A DNA stretch of 64,000 nt from Polynucleobacter wuianus (GTDB lineage: Bacteria > Pseudomonadota > Gammaproteobacteria > Burkholderiales > Burkholderiaceae). Location: NCBI RefSeq assembly GCF_001659725.1, contig NZ_CP015922.1:1240001-1304000 (forward strand), read 5' to 3'. The position numbers and the translations under genes are program-made. Each line of letters starts with the position of its first letter. Position 1 is the stretch's first letter. Below, one piece after another: positions 45,468 through 54,409 of the stretch. Below the pieces are notes generated by a model, which had not been told where the DNA came from, made no database searches, and worked only from the letters and a program-made list of their open reading frames with translations.

Positions 45468-45836
45468 TTATTTGCTCTCGCCTGATTGATCGCTCTCTAG
45501 AGCTTGATCGATCAATCGAGACATCTCTATGCCATGTTCAACTGAGCTGTCATAGTGAAAGTGCAAAGTTGGCACAGTATGAATATGCAAACGCTTAAAC
45601 AGTAAAGAGTGTAAGTAGCCCGCTTTTTCCTGAAGGACTTTGAGCGCATGCTCTGGTTCGGCACCCAATACAGTGAAGAACACCTTAGCGTGCGCCAAGT
45701 CCGGTGAGAGCTCAATACTTTGTAAGGTAATCAAGCCCAAACTGGAGCTACGCAACTCACGAGGAATCAGTTCGGCCAAGTCTCGCTGAATTTGATCGGC
45801 GAGACGCTGGTTACGATGAGGACTGGTTTTATGCAT
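45468..45836 (-). CDS. rbfA: 30S ribosome-binding factor A
   Basis: 122 aa KH-fold assembly factor that acts late in 30S maturation. Recognisable from RNQRLADQIQRDLAELIPRE at the N-terminus, LSPDLAHAKVFFTVLG in the middle and FHYDSSVEHGIEMSRLIDQAL at the end. It is 10 bases after infB and directly adjoins truB, supporting one operon. Confidence 0.94.
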   Translation of the reverse strand: MHKTSPHRNQRLADQIQRDLAELIPRELRSSSLGLITLQSIELSPDLAHAKVFFTVLGAEPEHALKVLQEKAGYLHSLLFKRLHIHTVPTLHFHYDSSVEHGIEMSRLIDQALESDQSGESK

Positions 45837-45846
45837 ACTGGAACAA

Positions 45847-48597
45847 TTAGAGTGAACGAGCTACTTCAGTCACTTCAAATACCTCTAATTGATCGCCCTC
45901 TTTAATGTCGTTGTAGCCTTTTAATGACAGGCCACACTCAACACCGGCACGAACTTCTTTAGCATCATCCTTAAAGCGCTTGAGAGAGTCCAATTCGCCT
46001 GACCAGACAACGACGTTGTCACGCAAGAGACGAACGCTTGAAGTGCGTTTAACAATACCGTCAACGACCAAGCAACCAGCAATTGCGCCAACTTTAGATA
46101 CCAAGAAGACCTGACGAATCTCTACCAGACCGGTAATTTCTTCTTTCTTATCCGGAGTCAACATACCGCTCAAGGCGAGTTTCACTTCATCAACCGCGTC
46201 ATAAATAATGTTGTGATAACGAATATCTACACCATTGTTCTCAGCCAGCTTACGGGCTGCAGCATCGGCGCGGGAGTTAAAGCCAAAAATCACCGCTTTA
46301 GAAGCCACTGCCAAGTTCACGTCGGTTTCTGTAATACCACCCACAGCCGCATGAACAATCTGCACCTTCACTTCAGGAGTAGACAACTTCATTAAAGATT
46401 GAGCCAATGCTTCTTGAGAACCTTGAACGTCAGCCTTAATAATCAGCGGCAACAACTTCGCTTCAATCGCACCCTCTTCCATATTTTCCATCATGGTTTC
46501 AAGTTTGAATGCCTGTTGTTTAGCCAACTTCACATCACGGAACTTACCTTGACGGAACAGGGCAATTTCACGAGCCTTACGCTCATCAGGAACCACTTGT
46601 ACTGACTCACCAGCGGCAGGAACTTCAGATAAACCCTGAATCTCCACCGGAATAGACGGGCCAGCTTCGTTACACGGCTTACCGTTTTCATCCAACATGG
46701 CACGAACACGACCAAAGGTGGAGCCCGCCAACAACATATCGCCACGCTTGAGCGTACCCGATTGAACCAATACTGTTGCAACTGGACCTTTACCTTTATC
46801 CAAACGTGCCTCAATCACGAGACCTTGTGCAGGAGCATCTTTAGGCGCTTTGAGTTCTAAGATTTCTGCTTGCAGAAGTACGTTCTCTAGCAATGCATCA
46901 ATACCTTCGCCTGTTTTAGCAGACACTGGAATAAATGGCACATCGCCACCATATTCTTCAGGAACAACCTGCTCAGCTACCAACTCCGTTTTTACTCGCT
47001 CTGGATTGGCTTCTGGTTTATCGATCTTATTAATAGCAACCACTAATGGCACTCCACCAGCAATCGCATGGTGAATCGCCTCTTTAGTTTGCGGCATTAC
47101 ACCGTCATCCGCTGCTACGACCAAGATCACGATATCGGTTGCCTTAGCACCACGAGCACGCATGGCAGTAAACGCTTCGTGACCTGGGGTATCTAAGAAG
47201 GTAATCATGCCGCGTGGTGTTTCTACGTGGTATGCACCAATATGCTGAGTAATGCCACCCGCTTCGCCGGAGGCTACTTTGGCCAAACGAATCTTATCAA
47301 GCAAAGAAGTTTTACCGTGGTCAACGTGACCCATCACCGTAACTACTGGTGGGCGTGGCAACATTTCTGCATCATGCCCGTCAGTACCCAGATCTAAATC
47401 TGGATCATCTAACTTCGCAGCATGGGCTTTATGACCCATCTCTTCCACGATGATCATGGCTGTATCTTGATCGAGCACTTGGTTAATGGTAACCATTTGG
47501 CCCATACCCATCAGCAGCTTAATCACTTCAGCACTCTTAACCGCCATCGCATGAGCAAGTTCAGCTACCGTAATCGTTTCTGGAACATGAACATCGCGTA
47601 CAACCGGCTCCGTTGGAACTTGGAAGTTGGTATCAACGTTTGCTTCAGCAATTTGACGCTGTTTCTTGCGACCGCCGCCTGAACGCCAGCCACCAACACC
47701 ACCAGAGGTATCGCCACGGGTCTTAAGACCACCAGGTTTCTTAGCGCCTTCTTCTTGCCAAGTCGATGAAGTCTCAGAAGACTTGATCGTCTTACCACCA
47801 ACCTTAGCTGGTGATTTTTTCTTATCGTCTGCACCCTCTGCTTTAGCAGGTTTATGCAAAGTTCCTTTTTTTGCTTCTTCAGCAGCAACTTCGCTTGGCG
47901 CTTTCAGAACACGAGCAGGAGCACTCATCATGTCACGAATCGCTAAGGCTTCAGCCTCAGCAGCTGCACGACGTACACGAATATCCGCTAGCTCTTTTTC
48001 TTTACTTGCAGCAATTTCTTTAGCCGCTTTGTCTGCTTTGGCTTTTTTCTCAGCAGCCGCAGCAGCAGGGGCATCACCAGATTCAGCTTCAGTAGGGGCA
48101 GCAACTTCTTTTTGACGCGCCTCTTCTGCGGCTTTCATTTCTGCTTCTTGACGAGCCAATAACTCAGCTTGACGAGTAGCTTCAGCTGCGCGTTTTTCCA
48201 ACTCCTCTTCAGAGAGGATTGGTTTCGCTGGCACTGTTGATGTAGCAACTTTAGCTGGCTTTTCGGGTACTTCTTCAGTAGCAGGCGCCTTATCTCCCGC
48301 TTTAACCAAGACGCGCTTTTTACGAACTTCTACTTGCACGGTACGAGTACGTCCAGCAGAGTCTGCCTGACGAATCTCAGAGCTCTCGCGCTTAATCAAC
48401 GTAATCTTTTTGCGTGCTCCAGTGTCAGCGCTGCCATGAGCTTTCTGCAAATGCTCAAGCAAGACAGTCTTGTCCTTTTCGGTGATGCTATCGTCCTCAG
48501 AACCTTTATCGATCCCGGCTGCCTTCAATTGCTCTAAGAGGTCAGCCGCGGTTCGTTTGAGTTCCTTAGCGAGTACTTTTACTGTTGTTGTTGCCAT
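45847..48597 (-). CDS. infB: Translation initiation factor IF-2
   Basis: 916 aa GTPase that brings initiator tRNA to the 30S subunit. It has the small N-terminal subdomain (1-50), a long Ala/Glu/Lys-rich linker (about 100-290) and the second IF2-N subdomain (about 340-390). The G domain (about 415-585) has GHVDHGKTSLLDKI, DTPGHEAFTAMRARG and NKIDKPEAN; the C-terminal domains bind fMet-tRNA. Internal in-frame starts may give a shorter form, as in E. coli IF2-2, but none stands out. It follows nusA by 13 bases. Confidence 0.97.
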   Translation of the reverse strand: MATTTVKVLAKELKRTAADLLEQLKAAGIDKGSEDDSITEKDKTVLLEHLQKAHGSADTGARKKITLIKRESSEIRQADSAGRTRTVQVEVRKKRVLVKAGDKAPATEEVPEKPAKVATSTVPAKPILSEEELEKRAAEATRQAELLARQEAEMKAAEEARQKEVAAPTEAESGDAPAAAAAEKKAKADKAAKEIAASKEKELADIRVRRAAAEAEALAIRDMMSAPARVLKAPSEVAAEEAKKGTLHKPAKAEGADDKKKSPAKVGGKTIKSSETSSTWQEEGAKKPGGLKTRGDTSGGVGGWRSGGGRKKQRQIAEANVDTNFQVPTEPVVRDVHVPETITVAELAHAMAVKSAEVIKLLMGMGQMVTINQVLDQDTAMIIVEEMGHKAHAAKLDDPDLDLGTDGHDAEMLPRPPVVTVMGHVDHGKTSLLDKIRLAKVASGEAGGITQHIGAYHVETPRGMITFLDTPGHEAFTAMRARGAKATDIVILVVAADDGVMPQTKEAIHHAIAGGVPLVVAINKIDKPEANPERVKTELVAEQVVPEEYGGDVPFIPVSAKTGEGIDALLENVLLQAEILELKAPKDAPAQGLVIEARLDKGKGPVATVLVQSGTLKRGDMLLAGSTFGRVRAMLDENGKPCNEAGPSIPVEIQGLSEVPAAGESVQVVPDERKAREIALFRQGKFRDVKLAKQQAFKLETMMENMEEGAIEAKLLPLIIKADVQGSQEALAQSLMKLSTPEVKVQIVHAAVGGITETDVNLAVASKAVIFGFNSRADAAARKLAENNGVDIRYHNIIYDAVDEVKLALSGMLTPDKKEEITGLVEIRQVFLVSKVGAIAGCLVVDGIVKRTSSVRLLRDNVVVWSGELDSLKRFKDDAKEVRAGVECGLSLKGYNDIKEGDQLEVFEVTEVARSL

Positions 48598-48610
48598 GCA
48601 CTACTTCCTC

Positions 48611-50092
48611 TCATGAAGTAAACCAATGTTCGCGCGCTTTCATGATGAGCGTTTTCGCAGTTTCTTCGTCAATTTGTGTCGCCTCAACTAGCTCATCAAC
48701 AGCCAGTTCAGCCAGGTCGTCACGGGTATGTACTTGATTGTCAGCAAGCTTGGCAATCAATTCTGTGGTCATTCCCTCTAAGGAAAGTAAGTCTTGTGAC
48801 ACTTCGCCAATGCGCTCTTCCTTTGCCAACTCCATCGTCAACAAAGAATCACGTGCGCGGGTGCGCAACTCATTCACAGTATCTTCATCGAATGAATCGA
48901 TCTCTAACATTTCAGACAATGGTACGTATGCCACTTCTTCTAATGTATTGAAACCTTCTTCAATCAAAATATCAGCCACTTCTTGGTCTACGTCCAATTT
49001 GTCCATAAATAATTGACGTACAGAAGAAGCTTCTTTTTCAGTTTTCTCAGCAGACTCTTCAGGAGTCATGATGTTAATCTGCCAGCCAGTCAAATCGCTA
49101 GCCAAACGTACGTTCTGTCCGCTACGACCAATGGCGATTGCCAAGTTTTCTTCATCAACTACTACATCCATCGCGTGGCGCTCTTCGTCAACTACGATTG
49201 AAGATACTTGTGCAGGAGCTAAAGCACCAATCACAAACTGTGCTGGATCCTCAGACCACAATACGATATCCACTGCTTCGCCTGCTACTTCATTACGAAC
49301 TGCAGTAACGCGAGTTCCACGAACGCCAACGCATGTACCGATTGGATCAATACGCTTGTCATAAGTCACAACAGCAATCTTTGCGCGGATACCAGGATCA
49401 CGGGCAGCGCCCTTAATCTCCAGCAAGCCCTGCTCCATCTCAGGCACTTCATTTTCAAACAACTTGATCAAAAAGTCTGGGCAAGTACGGGATAGTTCGA
49501 TTTGTGGGCCACGAGCCTCACGATCCACTTTGAGGATGTAAGCACGGACGCGGTCACCGGAACGTAAATTCTCTTTTGGAATCATTTGATCACGACGGAG
49601 CAATGCTTCAACACGGCCTGATTCAATAATCAAACCATTCTTGTCAGCGCGCTTGACAGTACCGGTCATAACTTTTTCGCCACGCTCAAGGTAGTCGTTC
49701 AAAATTTGCTCGCGCTCGGCATCACGAATGCGTTGCAAGATCACTTGCTTAGCCGCTTGTGCACCGATACGACCGAATGCTAACGATTCGATCTGCTCTT
49801 CGATGTAGTCGCCAACCTCCATGTCGGGAATTTGCTCTTTGGCTTCAAATTGCAAAATCTCCTTATCTGGCTCTTGCAGACCGGCTTCATCAGGAACAAC
49901 CAACCAACGACGGAAGGTTTCGTATTCGCCTGACTCACGGTCAATCGATACACGAATATCCACATCTTCATTGGGATAACGCTTCTTAGTGGCTGATGCC
50001 AGCGCCATTTCAAGCGCCTCAAACACAATCACTTGATCAACGTTCTTTTCACGCGCTAGGGCGTCTGCCAACATGAGAACTTCTCGGCTCAT
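48611..50092 (-). CDS. nusA: Transcription termination/antitermination factor NusA
   Basis: 493 aa RNA polymerase-binding factor. Order: N-terminal domain (1-130, MSREVLMLADALAREKNV), S1 (about 135-200, MTGTVKRADKNGLIIESGRVEALL), two KH domains (about 230-345, RIDPIGTCVGVRGTRVTAVRNE), then two acidic helix-hairpin-helix repeats at the C-terminus as in proteobacteria. It overlaps the rimP stop by 4 bases. Confidence 0.97.
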   Translation of the reverse strand: MSREVLMLADALAREKNVDQVIVFEALEMALASATKKRYPNEDVDIRVSIDRESGEYETFRRWLVVPDEAGLQEPDKEILQFEAKEQIPDMEVGDYIEEQIESLAFGRIGAQAAKQVILQRIRDAEREQILNDYLERGEKVMTGTVKRADKNGLIIESGRVEALLRRDQMIPKENLRSGDRVRAYILKVDREARGPQIELSRTCPDFLIKLFENEVPEMEQGLLEIKGAARDPGIRAKIAVVTYDKRIDPIGTCVGVRGTRVTAVRNEVAGEAVDIVLWSEDPAQFVIGALAPAQVSSIVVDEERHAMDVVVDEENLAIAIGRSGQNVRLASDLTGWQINIMTPEESAEKTEKEASSVRQLFMDKLDVDQEVADILIEEGFNTLEEVAYVPLSEMLEIDSFDEDTVNELRTRARDSLLTMELAKEERIGEVSQDLLSLEGMTTELIAKLADNQVHTRDDLAELAVDELVEATQIDEETAKTLIMKAREHWFTS

Positions 50093-50580
50093 GACTTTCT
50101 TCCTTTGAAATCAATAACAGGGACCAACCGAGTCTTATCGACCTCGGCTAAAGAAAACTCCAATTGAGACGGCTGACCATCAGCTGCCTCGAACACCAAA
50201 CCAAATTTCGCATCAGGTGAATTCAATTCACCACTCAGCAAACCTTGCAACACACCACGAAAATTCTTACGGTTACCAACGGCAACACGCAACTTCATAT
50301 CCACTTCCATTCCAGTAAAGCGCTCAAAATCGACTGCTGTCTTTACAGGACGATCTAAACCTGGAGAGGAAATCTCCAAACGCTCATAAGGAATGTTTTC
50401 TACTGGCAAGGTGTAGCTCAACTGATGACTCACCTTCTCGCAATCCAAAACAGTAATCAACCGCTCGTAATCTGGGTTTTCAATTGTGACGCGCAGCAAA
50501 CCCCCAGCTTCACGCTCGATATCTACTAGCGTGTAGCCCAAGTTTTCCAACTCTGCAGCGATGATCTTTTGATCCTTCAC
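50089..50580 (-). CDS. rimP: Ribosome maturation factor RimP
   Basis: 163 aa 30S assembly factor (YhbC family): ELENLGYTLVDIEREAGGLLRVTIE, then PYERLEISSPGLDRPVKTAVDFERF with the conserved SSPGLDRP, and the C-terminal SH3-like domain. No ATG starts the gene. The GTG at 50580 has GAAGGG 4 bases upstream and is preferred over TTG 50592, which has no ribosome site. It heads the rimP-nusA-infB-rbfA-truB cluster, and a terminator-like hairpin lies in its leader. Confidence 0.93.
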   Translation of the reverse strand: MKDQKIIAAELENLGYTLVDIEREAGGLLRVTIENPDYERLITVLDCEKVSHQLSYTLPVENIPYERLEISSPGLDRPVKTAVDFERFTGMEVDMKLRVAVGNRKNFRGVLQGLLSGELNSPDAKFGLVFEAADGQPSQLEFSLAEVDKTRLVPVIDFKGRKS

Positions 50581-50603
50581 AACACCCTTCAAACCAAAAC
50601 GGC

Positions 50604-50629
50604 AAAAAAAAATGGGCTTTGAAGCCCAT
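50604..50629 (-). terminator. Rho-independent terminator in the rimP leader, possible attenuator
   Basis: On the minus strand ATGGGCTT-CA-AAGCCCAT is followed by eight further Ts, a textbook terminator. It ends only 23 bases before the rimP GTG start and in the same direction. It may end transcripts from rluB, or attenuate transcripts that start upstream of it. Confidence 0.82.
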
Positions 50630-50688
50630 ATTCTCGAAATTCAGAACAGGCCGACTTACGTTGATCGCAACATCAGTCGGTAACAACA

Positions 50689-50712
50689 CTTGCAGCATGT
50701 TTGTGCTGCAAG
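50689..50712 (-). terminator. Hairpin downstream of rluB
   Basis: A 9-bp perfect stem (CTTGCAGCA/TGCTGCAAG, 6-base loop) lies about 40 bases after the rluB stop and is followed on the minus strand by the weak T-rich run TGTTGTT. It could be the true rluB terminator or part of a folded rimP leader. Confidence 0.5.
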
Positions 50713-50752
50713 ACCAAAATTATAGCTGATTTTTAGAGAAAACTGTTAGAAA

Positions 50753-52525
50753 TCAGAAGCTTTCGCCAGGATTTCGGGGTTTTCTAGGGCCCTTATTGAA
50801 GGGTTTGCGCCCTTTAGGAGCGCCCCGTTTGGGTCCATTTCCAGGACTTTGGGGGTTGCCTGTCACGAATGCAGACTGGCCATGGTGCACTTTTTTAGCT
50901 TTATTACGGCCTTGACCGTTTCCGCCCTGCCCACCTTGACCGCCCTGTCCACCCTGTCCAGGCCTACCGCCTTGGGTTCGACCCCGGAAAGGACCACGTC
51001 CCTCGCCAGATCCACCGCCACCGCCAGGTTTGCCACCCCTACCTTGGTGAGTGAGACCGTTGTGACCACTTGCCAGGGTTAAAGCGTCCCGTGAACCCCA
51101 GTAAGAAACTGAGGTTTGCATTGGGTCAGGTTGAAAGTCTGCGCCAGCAGGGTTACGACTTTGTCCACCAGCATTTGGGTTGCGAGCCTTGTCTTGTGGC
51201 TGAGGCATTTTTAAGCCCGCAGACTTCATCAAGTTATAGATGCCACCGGCCTCAATCTCTTCCCACTTTCCGCGCCTTAAGCGTGGAGGCAATAAGAAAA
51301 TGCCGTAACGAGTTCGGATTAAGCGAGATACCGTATGGCCAACTGCTTCAAACATACGACGCACTTCGCGATTACGTCCTTCAGTTAATGCAACGTGGTA
51401 CCAACGGTTAGCACCGTCACCACCGCCCATCGCTAGGCGTAAGAATTTAGCTTGACCATCATCGAGCGTAATACCGGTCTTTAGTTGCGCCGTATTGTCT
51501 TGACTCAACTCACCCAAGATACGCACAGCGTATTCACGCTCAACACCGTAACGTGGATGCATCAAACGATTCGCCAACTCACCAGAAGTAGTAAATAGCA
51601 ATAAACCTTCAGTGTTGAAGTCCAAGCGACCTACGGCAATCCAACGACCTTGACGGGGTTTGGGTAAACGATCAAATACCGTTGGACGACCCTCTGGGTC
51701 TGACTGGCTCACGATTTCGCCAGCAGGCTTGTGATACATGATGACGCGTGGGGGCTTTGTTTGAATCTTACGATGCACCGCTTTGCCATTGATGCGTACT
51801 TGATCGGTCGGACCAATACGCTGACCAATATGTGCAGGCAATCCATTAACAGATACGCGCCCTTGCACAATTAAATCTTCCATGTCGCGGCGTGAACCCA
51901 TGCCGGCATCAGCTAATACTTTATGAAGTTTAACGGTATCTTCATCATCCGCATCATCGTCTAGACCGTCCAGATCAGACCATACTTCATCACGCAAACT
52001 CAGCGGCAATTCATCGATGTTTGCAAACTGCAGACTACTCATCTCTTCTTCAGTCGGCGCATCCGGATCTTCATTTTCACGTGAACGCTGTGCACGTTGC
52101 GCACGACGTTCTGCACCCGTTTGATGAGAGATTTCGCTTTCGTTTAAGCCATCTGGATTCTTGGCTTCCAATACTTCTGGCGCATCTAGTGCAGCATCAA
52201 ACTCACCTGAAACAACTGAAGCAAATAAGGCTTCAACATCTGCAGGGTTTGGTGCTAGCTTTGCGGAATGATTACCGCCTTCACGAGGACCATTTGAACC
52301 CTCACCTTCACGACGCGGTTTGTCCTTATTGAAGGGACGCTTCTTATTAAATGGGTGCTTGCCGCTGCCTGCACGACGAGGATGGCGTGGGCCACGATCC
52401 TCGCGAGGCGCACGTTCACCACCCTCACCCTGAGGGGCTTCTGTATGAGAAGACCCTGTATCAGTCTGTGATGGTGTTGCTGCAGGCGCTACTGGGCTTG
52501 AATCGTTTTCGTGAGAACTTGTCAT
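50753..52525 (-). CDS. rluB: 23S rRNA pseudouridine synthase RluB with long low-complexity tails
   Basis: Makes pseudouridine in 23S rRNA helix 80. The 590 aa are about twice the size of E. coli RluB. A charged N-terminal extension (about 1-195, rich in Arg/Gly/Glu) precedes the S4 domain (about 200-245, KVLADAGMGSRRDMEDLIVQG) and the catalytic domain, whose Asp is near residue 300 in GRLDFNTEGLLL. MHPRYGVEREYAVRI and EGRNREVRRMFEAVGH follow. The C-terminal tail (about 450-590) is Gly/Arg/Gln-rich and likely RNA-binding. It is 3 bases after scpB. Confidence 0.91.
   Translation of the reverse strand: MTSSHENDSSPVAPAATPSQTDTGSSHTEAPQGEGGERAPREDRGPRHPRRAGSGKHPFNKKRPFNKDKPRREGEGSNGPREGGNHSAKLAPNPADVEALFASVVSGEFDAALDAPEVLEAKNPDGLNESEISHQTGAERRAQRAQRSRENEDPDAPTEEEMSSLQFANIDELPLSLRDEVWSDLDGLDDDADDEDTVKLHKVLADAGMGSRRDMEDLIVQGRVSVNGLPAHIGQRIGPTDQVRINGKAVHRKIQTKPPRVIMYHKPAGEIVSQSDPEGRPTVFDRLPKPRQGRWIAVGRLDFNTEGLLLFTTSGELANRLMHPRYGVEREYAVRILGELSQDNTAQLKTGITLDDGQAKFLRLAMGGGDGANRWYHVALTEGRNREVRRMFEAVGHTVSRLIRTRYGIFLLPPRLRRGKWEEIEAGGIYNLMKSAGLKMPQPQDKARNPNAGGQSRNPAGADFQPDPMQTSVSYWGSRDALTLASGHNGLTHQGRGGKPGGGGGSGEGRGPFRGRTQGGRPGQGGQGGQGGQGGNGQGRNKAKKVHHGQSAFVTGNPQSPGNGPKRGAPKGRKPFNKGPRKPRNPGESF
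50922..50957 (-). repeat. Four tandem 9-base units inside rluB
   Basis: Imperfect 9-base units encode four Gln-Gly-Gly repeats in the C-terminal tail of RluB. In-frame 9-mers like this expand and contract easily, so tail length may vary between strains. Confidence 0.6.
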
Positions 52526-52528
52526 TAA

Positions 52529-53215
52529 TTATTGTTTTGTTTCGTCTGATTGCTCATCAGACTCAGGGGTAACTTCTTCTGCGATGATTTCGCTGGTTTC
52601 TTCAATTACTACTTCTGTCGTCTCTTCAATCACAACCGTTTCTACTGTGGCGGTAGGATCAAATTCCATGACTGCTTGGCCTAAATGCTCTGCAGCTGCC
52701 ATCGGTGCCGCATCCTCCAAAATTGGTAGGCTTTGTAGGTTAGTCAGACTTAAGTCATCTAGAAATTGTTTTGTTGTGGCATACAAACCAGGACGGCCGA
52801 TTGTATCTTTATGGCCAATCACTTCAACCCAACCACGGTCTTCTAATTGCTTCATCACGTTACTGCTCACAGCAACGCCACGAATTTCTTCAATCTCACC
52901 ACGAGTAACCGGTTGACGGTAAGCAATAATGGCCAAAGTCTCCATCACTGCACGAGAATACTTTGGCGGCTTCTCAGGCGTCAAGCGATCAAGATATTCG
53001 CGCATCGACAAACGACTCTGAAAACGCCAGCCTGTTGCAATATGCACTAGCTCCATACCCTTGTCATCCCAGGCGCGTTGCATCTCAACCAATGCTTCAT
53101 CAATATCGGCAGTGGTGATGTCTTCAATAAATAGGCGAGACAGATCGGCAACTGATAGTGGCTCCTGCGCGCACAGGAGGGCTGTTTCAATAACGCGCTT
53201 GTTGTGGTCGTCCAT
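52529..53215 (-). CDS. scpB: Segregation and condensation protein B
   Basis: 228 aa kleisin-associated winged-helix protein that works with Smc and ScpA in chromosome segregation. Two winged-helix parts are seen (about 5-80 and 90-165). ALLCAQEPLSVADLSRLF, ETLAIIAYRQPVTRGEIEEIRG and GRPGLYATTKQFLDDLSL are diagnostic. The last 50 residues are Glu/Val/Thr-rich. No scpA is in the window. It is tightly linked to rluB, a common arrangement. Confidence 0.93.
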   Translation of the reverse strand: MDDHNKRVIETALLCAQEPLSVADLSRLFIEDITTADIDEALVEMQRAWDDKGMELVHIATGWRFQSRLSMREYLDRLTPEKPPKYSRAVMETLAIIAYRQPVTRGEIEEIRGVAVSSNVMKQLEDRGWVEVIGHKDTIGRPGLYATTKQFLDDLSLTNLQSLPILEDAAPMAAAEHLGQAVMEFDPTATVETVVIEETTEVVIEETSEIIAEEVTPESDEQSDETKQ

Positions 53216-53406
53216 AAAAGTCGGGCTATCAGGATTGGTCCTGAGTAGGCTTTAAAAAATGTATTTCAGTAATGGGTTTTGGTGTTCTCTAGCAACTACG
53301 GACAATCCATCTCATAATTTCTAGTTAGGGAATATGACCGCGCTGCAACGAAGTCCTTTTCGTTCACCGTGCAACTATTATAAGGTAGGCTCAATACAAT
53401 AGCCAC

Positions 53407-54309
53407 ATGCACAATATTTCATCAAAACCCCCGATTTCCCCTGAACGACGCCATTTGTTAGGTCTTGGCATCGGAATGGGCGCACTCTTGGGTGCAAGCG
53501 GCTTGAGCTCATGCAGTCTCATGGGGCCCAAAAAGCCAGTGGTTGGATTGGTTCTTGGTGCTGGCGCCGCCAGGGGATTTGCCCACGTGGGCGTCATTAA
53601 AGCCCTCGAAGCACAAGGCATTCACCCCGATATCGTTGTTGGCAGTAGTGCTGGGAGCGTGATCGCCGCCCTCTTTGCCTCTGGCGCCACTGGGAACGAT
53701 CTCAATCGCCTGGCTCAAAATCTCGATGAAGCCACGATTGCTGACTGGGGTCTTCCATTTGCCGGACGTTTTGGGGGGTTGATCAAAGGGGATGCCCTTC
53801 AAAACATGGTCAACCGTGAAGTACAGAATAAAACCATTGAGCAGATGCGTATTCCTTTAGGAATTGTTGCTACTGAATTGCAATCTGGCAAAGGAGTTTT
53901 ATTTCGCACAGGCAATACTGGTCAAGCGGTACGTGCTTCTTGCAGTGTGCCTGGCGTCTTTCAGCCCACTGTGATTGGTGGCAAAGAATATTTGGATGGC
54001 GGCCTAGTGGCACCGGTACCCGTCAGCTTTGCAAGACAGATGGGCGCGACCCTAGTGATTGCGGTGAATATTTCTTCGGAGCCTGTTCATCAAGACGCGA
54101 GTGGAACCTTTGGCGTTCTGCAACACACTATTTCGATTATGCAAAGAAGCATTAATCAATATGAACTCAAGAGTGCGGATATTGTGATTACCCCACAACT
54201 CAAACAAATGAGTAGTGGTGATTTCAAATCTAGAAACGCGGCGATCTTGGCTGGCGAAGTCGCAGCCCAAGAGCAAATAGCATTGATTAAGGAAAAGCTG
54301 AAAAGCTGA
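53407..54309 (+). CDS. Patatin-like phospholipase, predicted Tat-exported lipoprotein
   Basis: 300 aa acyl hydrolase of the RssA/patatin type. The catalytic dyad is S81 in VGSSAGS and D197 in LDGGLVAPVP, and the oxyanion loop is GAGAARGFAHVGV. The N-terminus differs from cytoplasmic RssA: ERRHLLGLGIG begins a twin-arginine-like signal that ends in a lipobox (GLSSC, Cys36). A periplasmic, membrane-tethered lipase is therefore inferred. The gene stands alone, divergent from scpB. Confidence 0.86.
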   Translation: MHNISSKPPISPERRHLLGLGIGMGALLGASGLSSCSLMGPKKPVVGLVLGAGAARGFAHVGVIKALEAQGIHPDIVVGSSAGSVIAALFASGATGNDLNRLAQNLDEATIADWGLPFAGRFGGLIKGDALQNMVNREVQNKTIEQMRIPLGIVATELQSGKGVLFRTGNTGQAVRASCSVPGVFQPTVIGGKEYLDGGLVAPVPVSFARQMGATLVIAVNISSEPVHQDASGTFGVLQHTISIMQRSINQYELKSADIVITPQLKQMSSGDFKSRNAAILAGEVAAQEQIALIKEKLKS

Positions 54310-54363
54310 AAGGCTGAGCCGGCAGGTCATAAACCCCTGAATAATATGTCCTTTTTGTAATCA

Positions 54364-54372
54364 TGGTATAGT
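54364..54372 (+). promoter_or_regulatory. Extended -10 promoter element of brnTA
   Basis: TGGTATAGT is an extended -10 (TG-N-TATAGT). No good -35 lies 17 bases upstream, as is common for extended -10 promoters. Transcription would start inside the adjoining palindrome, about 30 bases before the brnT ATG. Confidence 0.5.
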
Positions 54373-54373
54373 T

Positions 54374-54409
54374 CCATAGGTCTAATTGTAACTACAATTA
54401 GACCTATGG
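54374..54409 (+). promoter_or_regulatory. Perfect 36-base palindrome, probable BrnA operator
   Basis: Two 17-base arms (CCATAGGTCTAATTGTA and its exact complement) flank a 2-base centre. The right arm contains the brnT start codon, and the left arm begins one base after the -10. BrnA antitoxins autorepress by binding dyads at their promoter, so this is the likely operator. As RNA it would also hide the start codon in a hairpin. Confidence 0.7.

Noticed and set aside
50510..50698. 62-aa frame overlapping the rimP leader as a leader peptide
   Set aside because: No good ribosome site, no codon bias signal and it runs through the terminator into rimP in another frame; the leader hairpins are better explained without it.
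50922..50957. CRISPR-like or intergenic repeat
   Set aside because: The 9-base units are in frame inside rluB and encode QGG repeats, with no spacer pattern. No CRISPR array is visible in the window.
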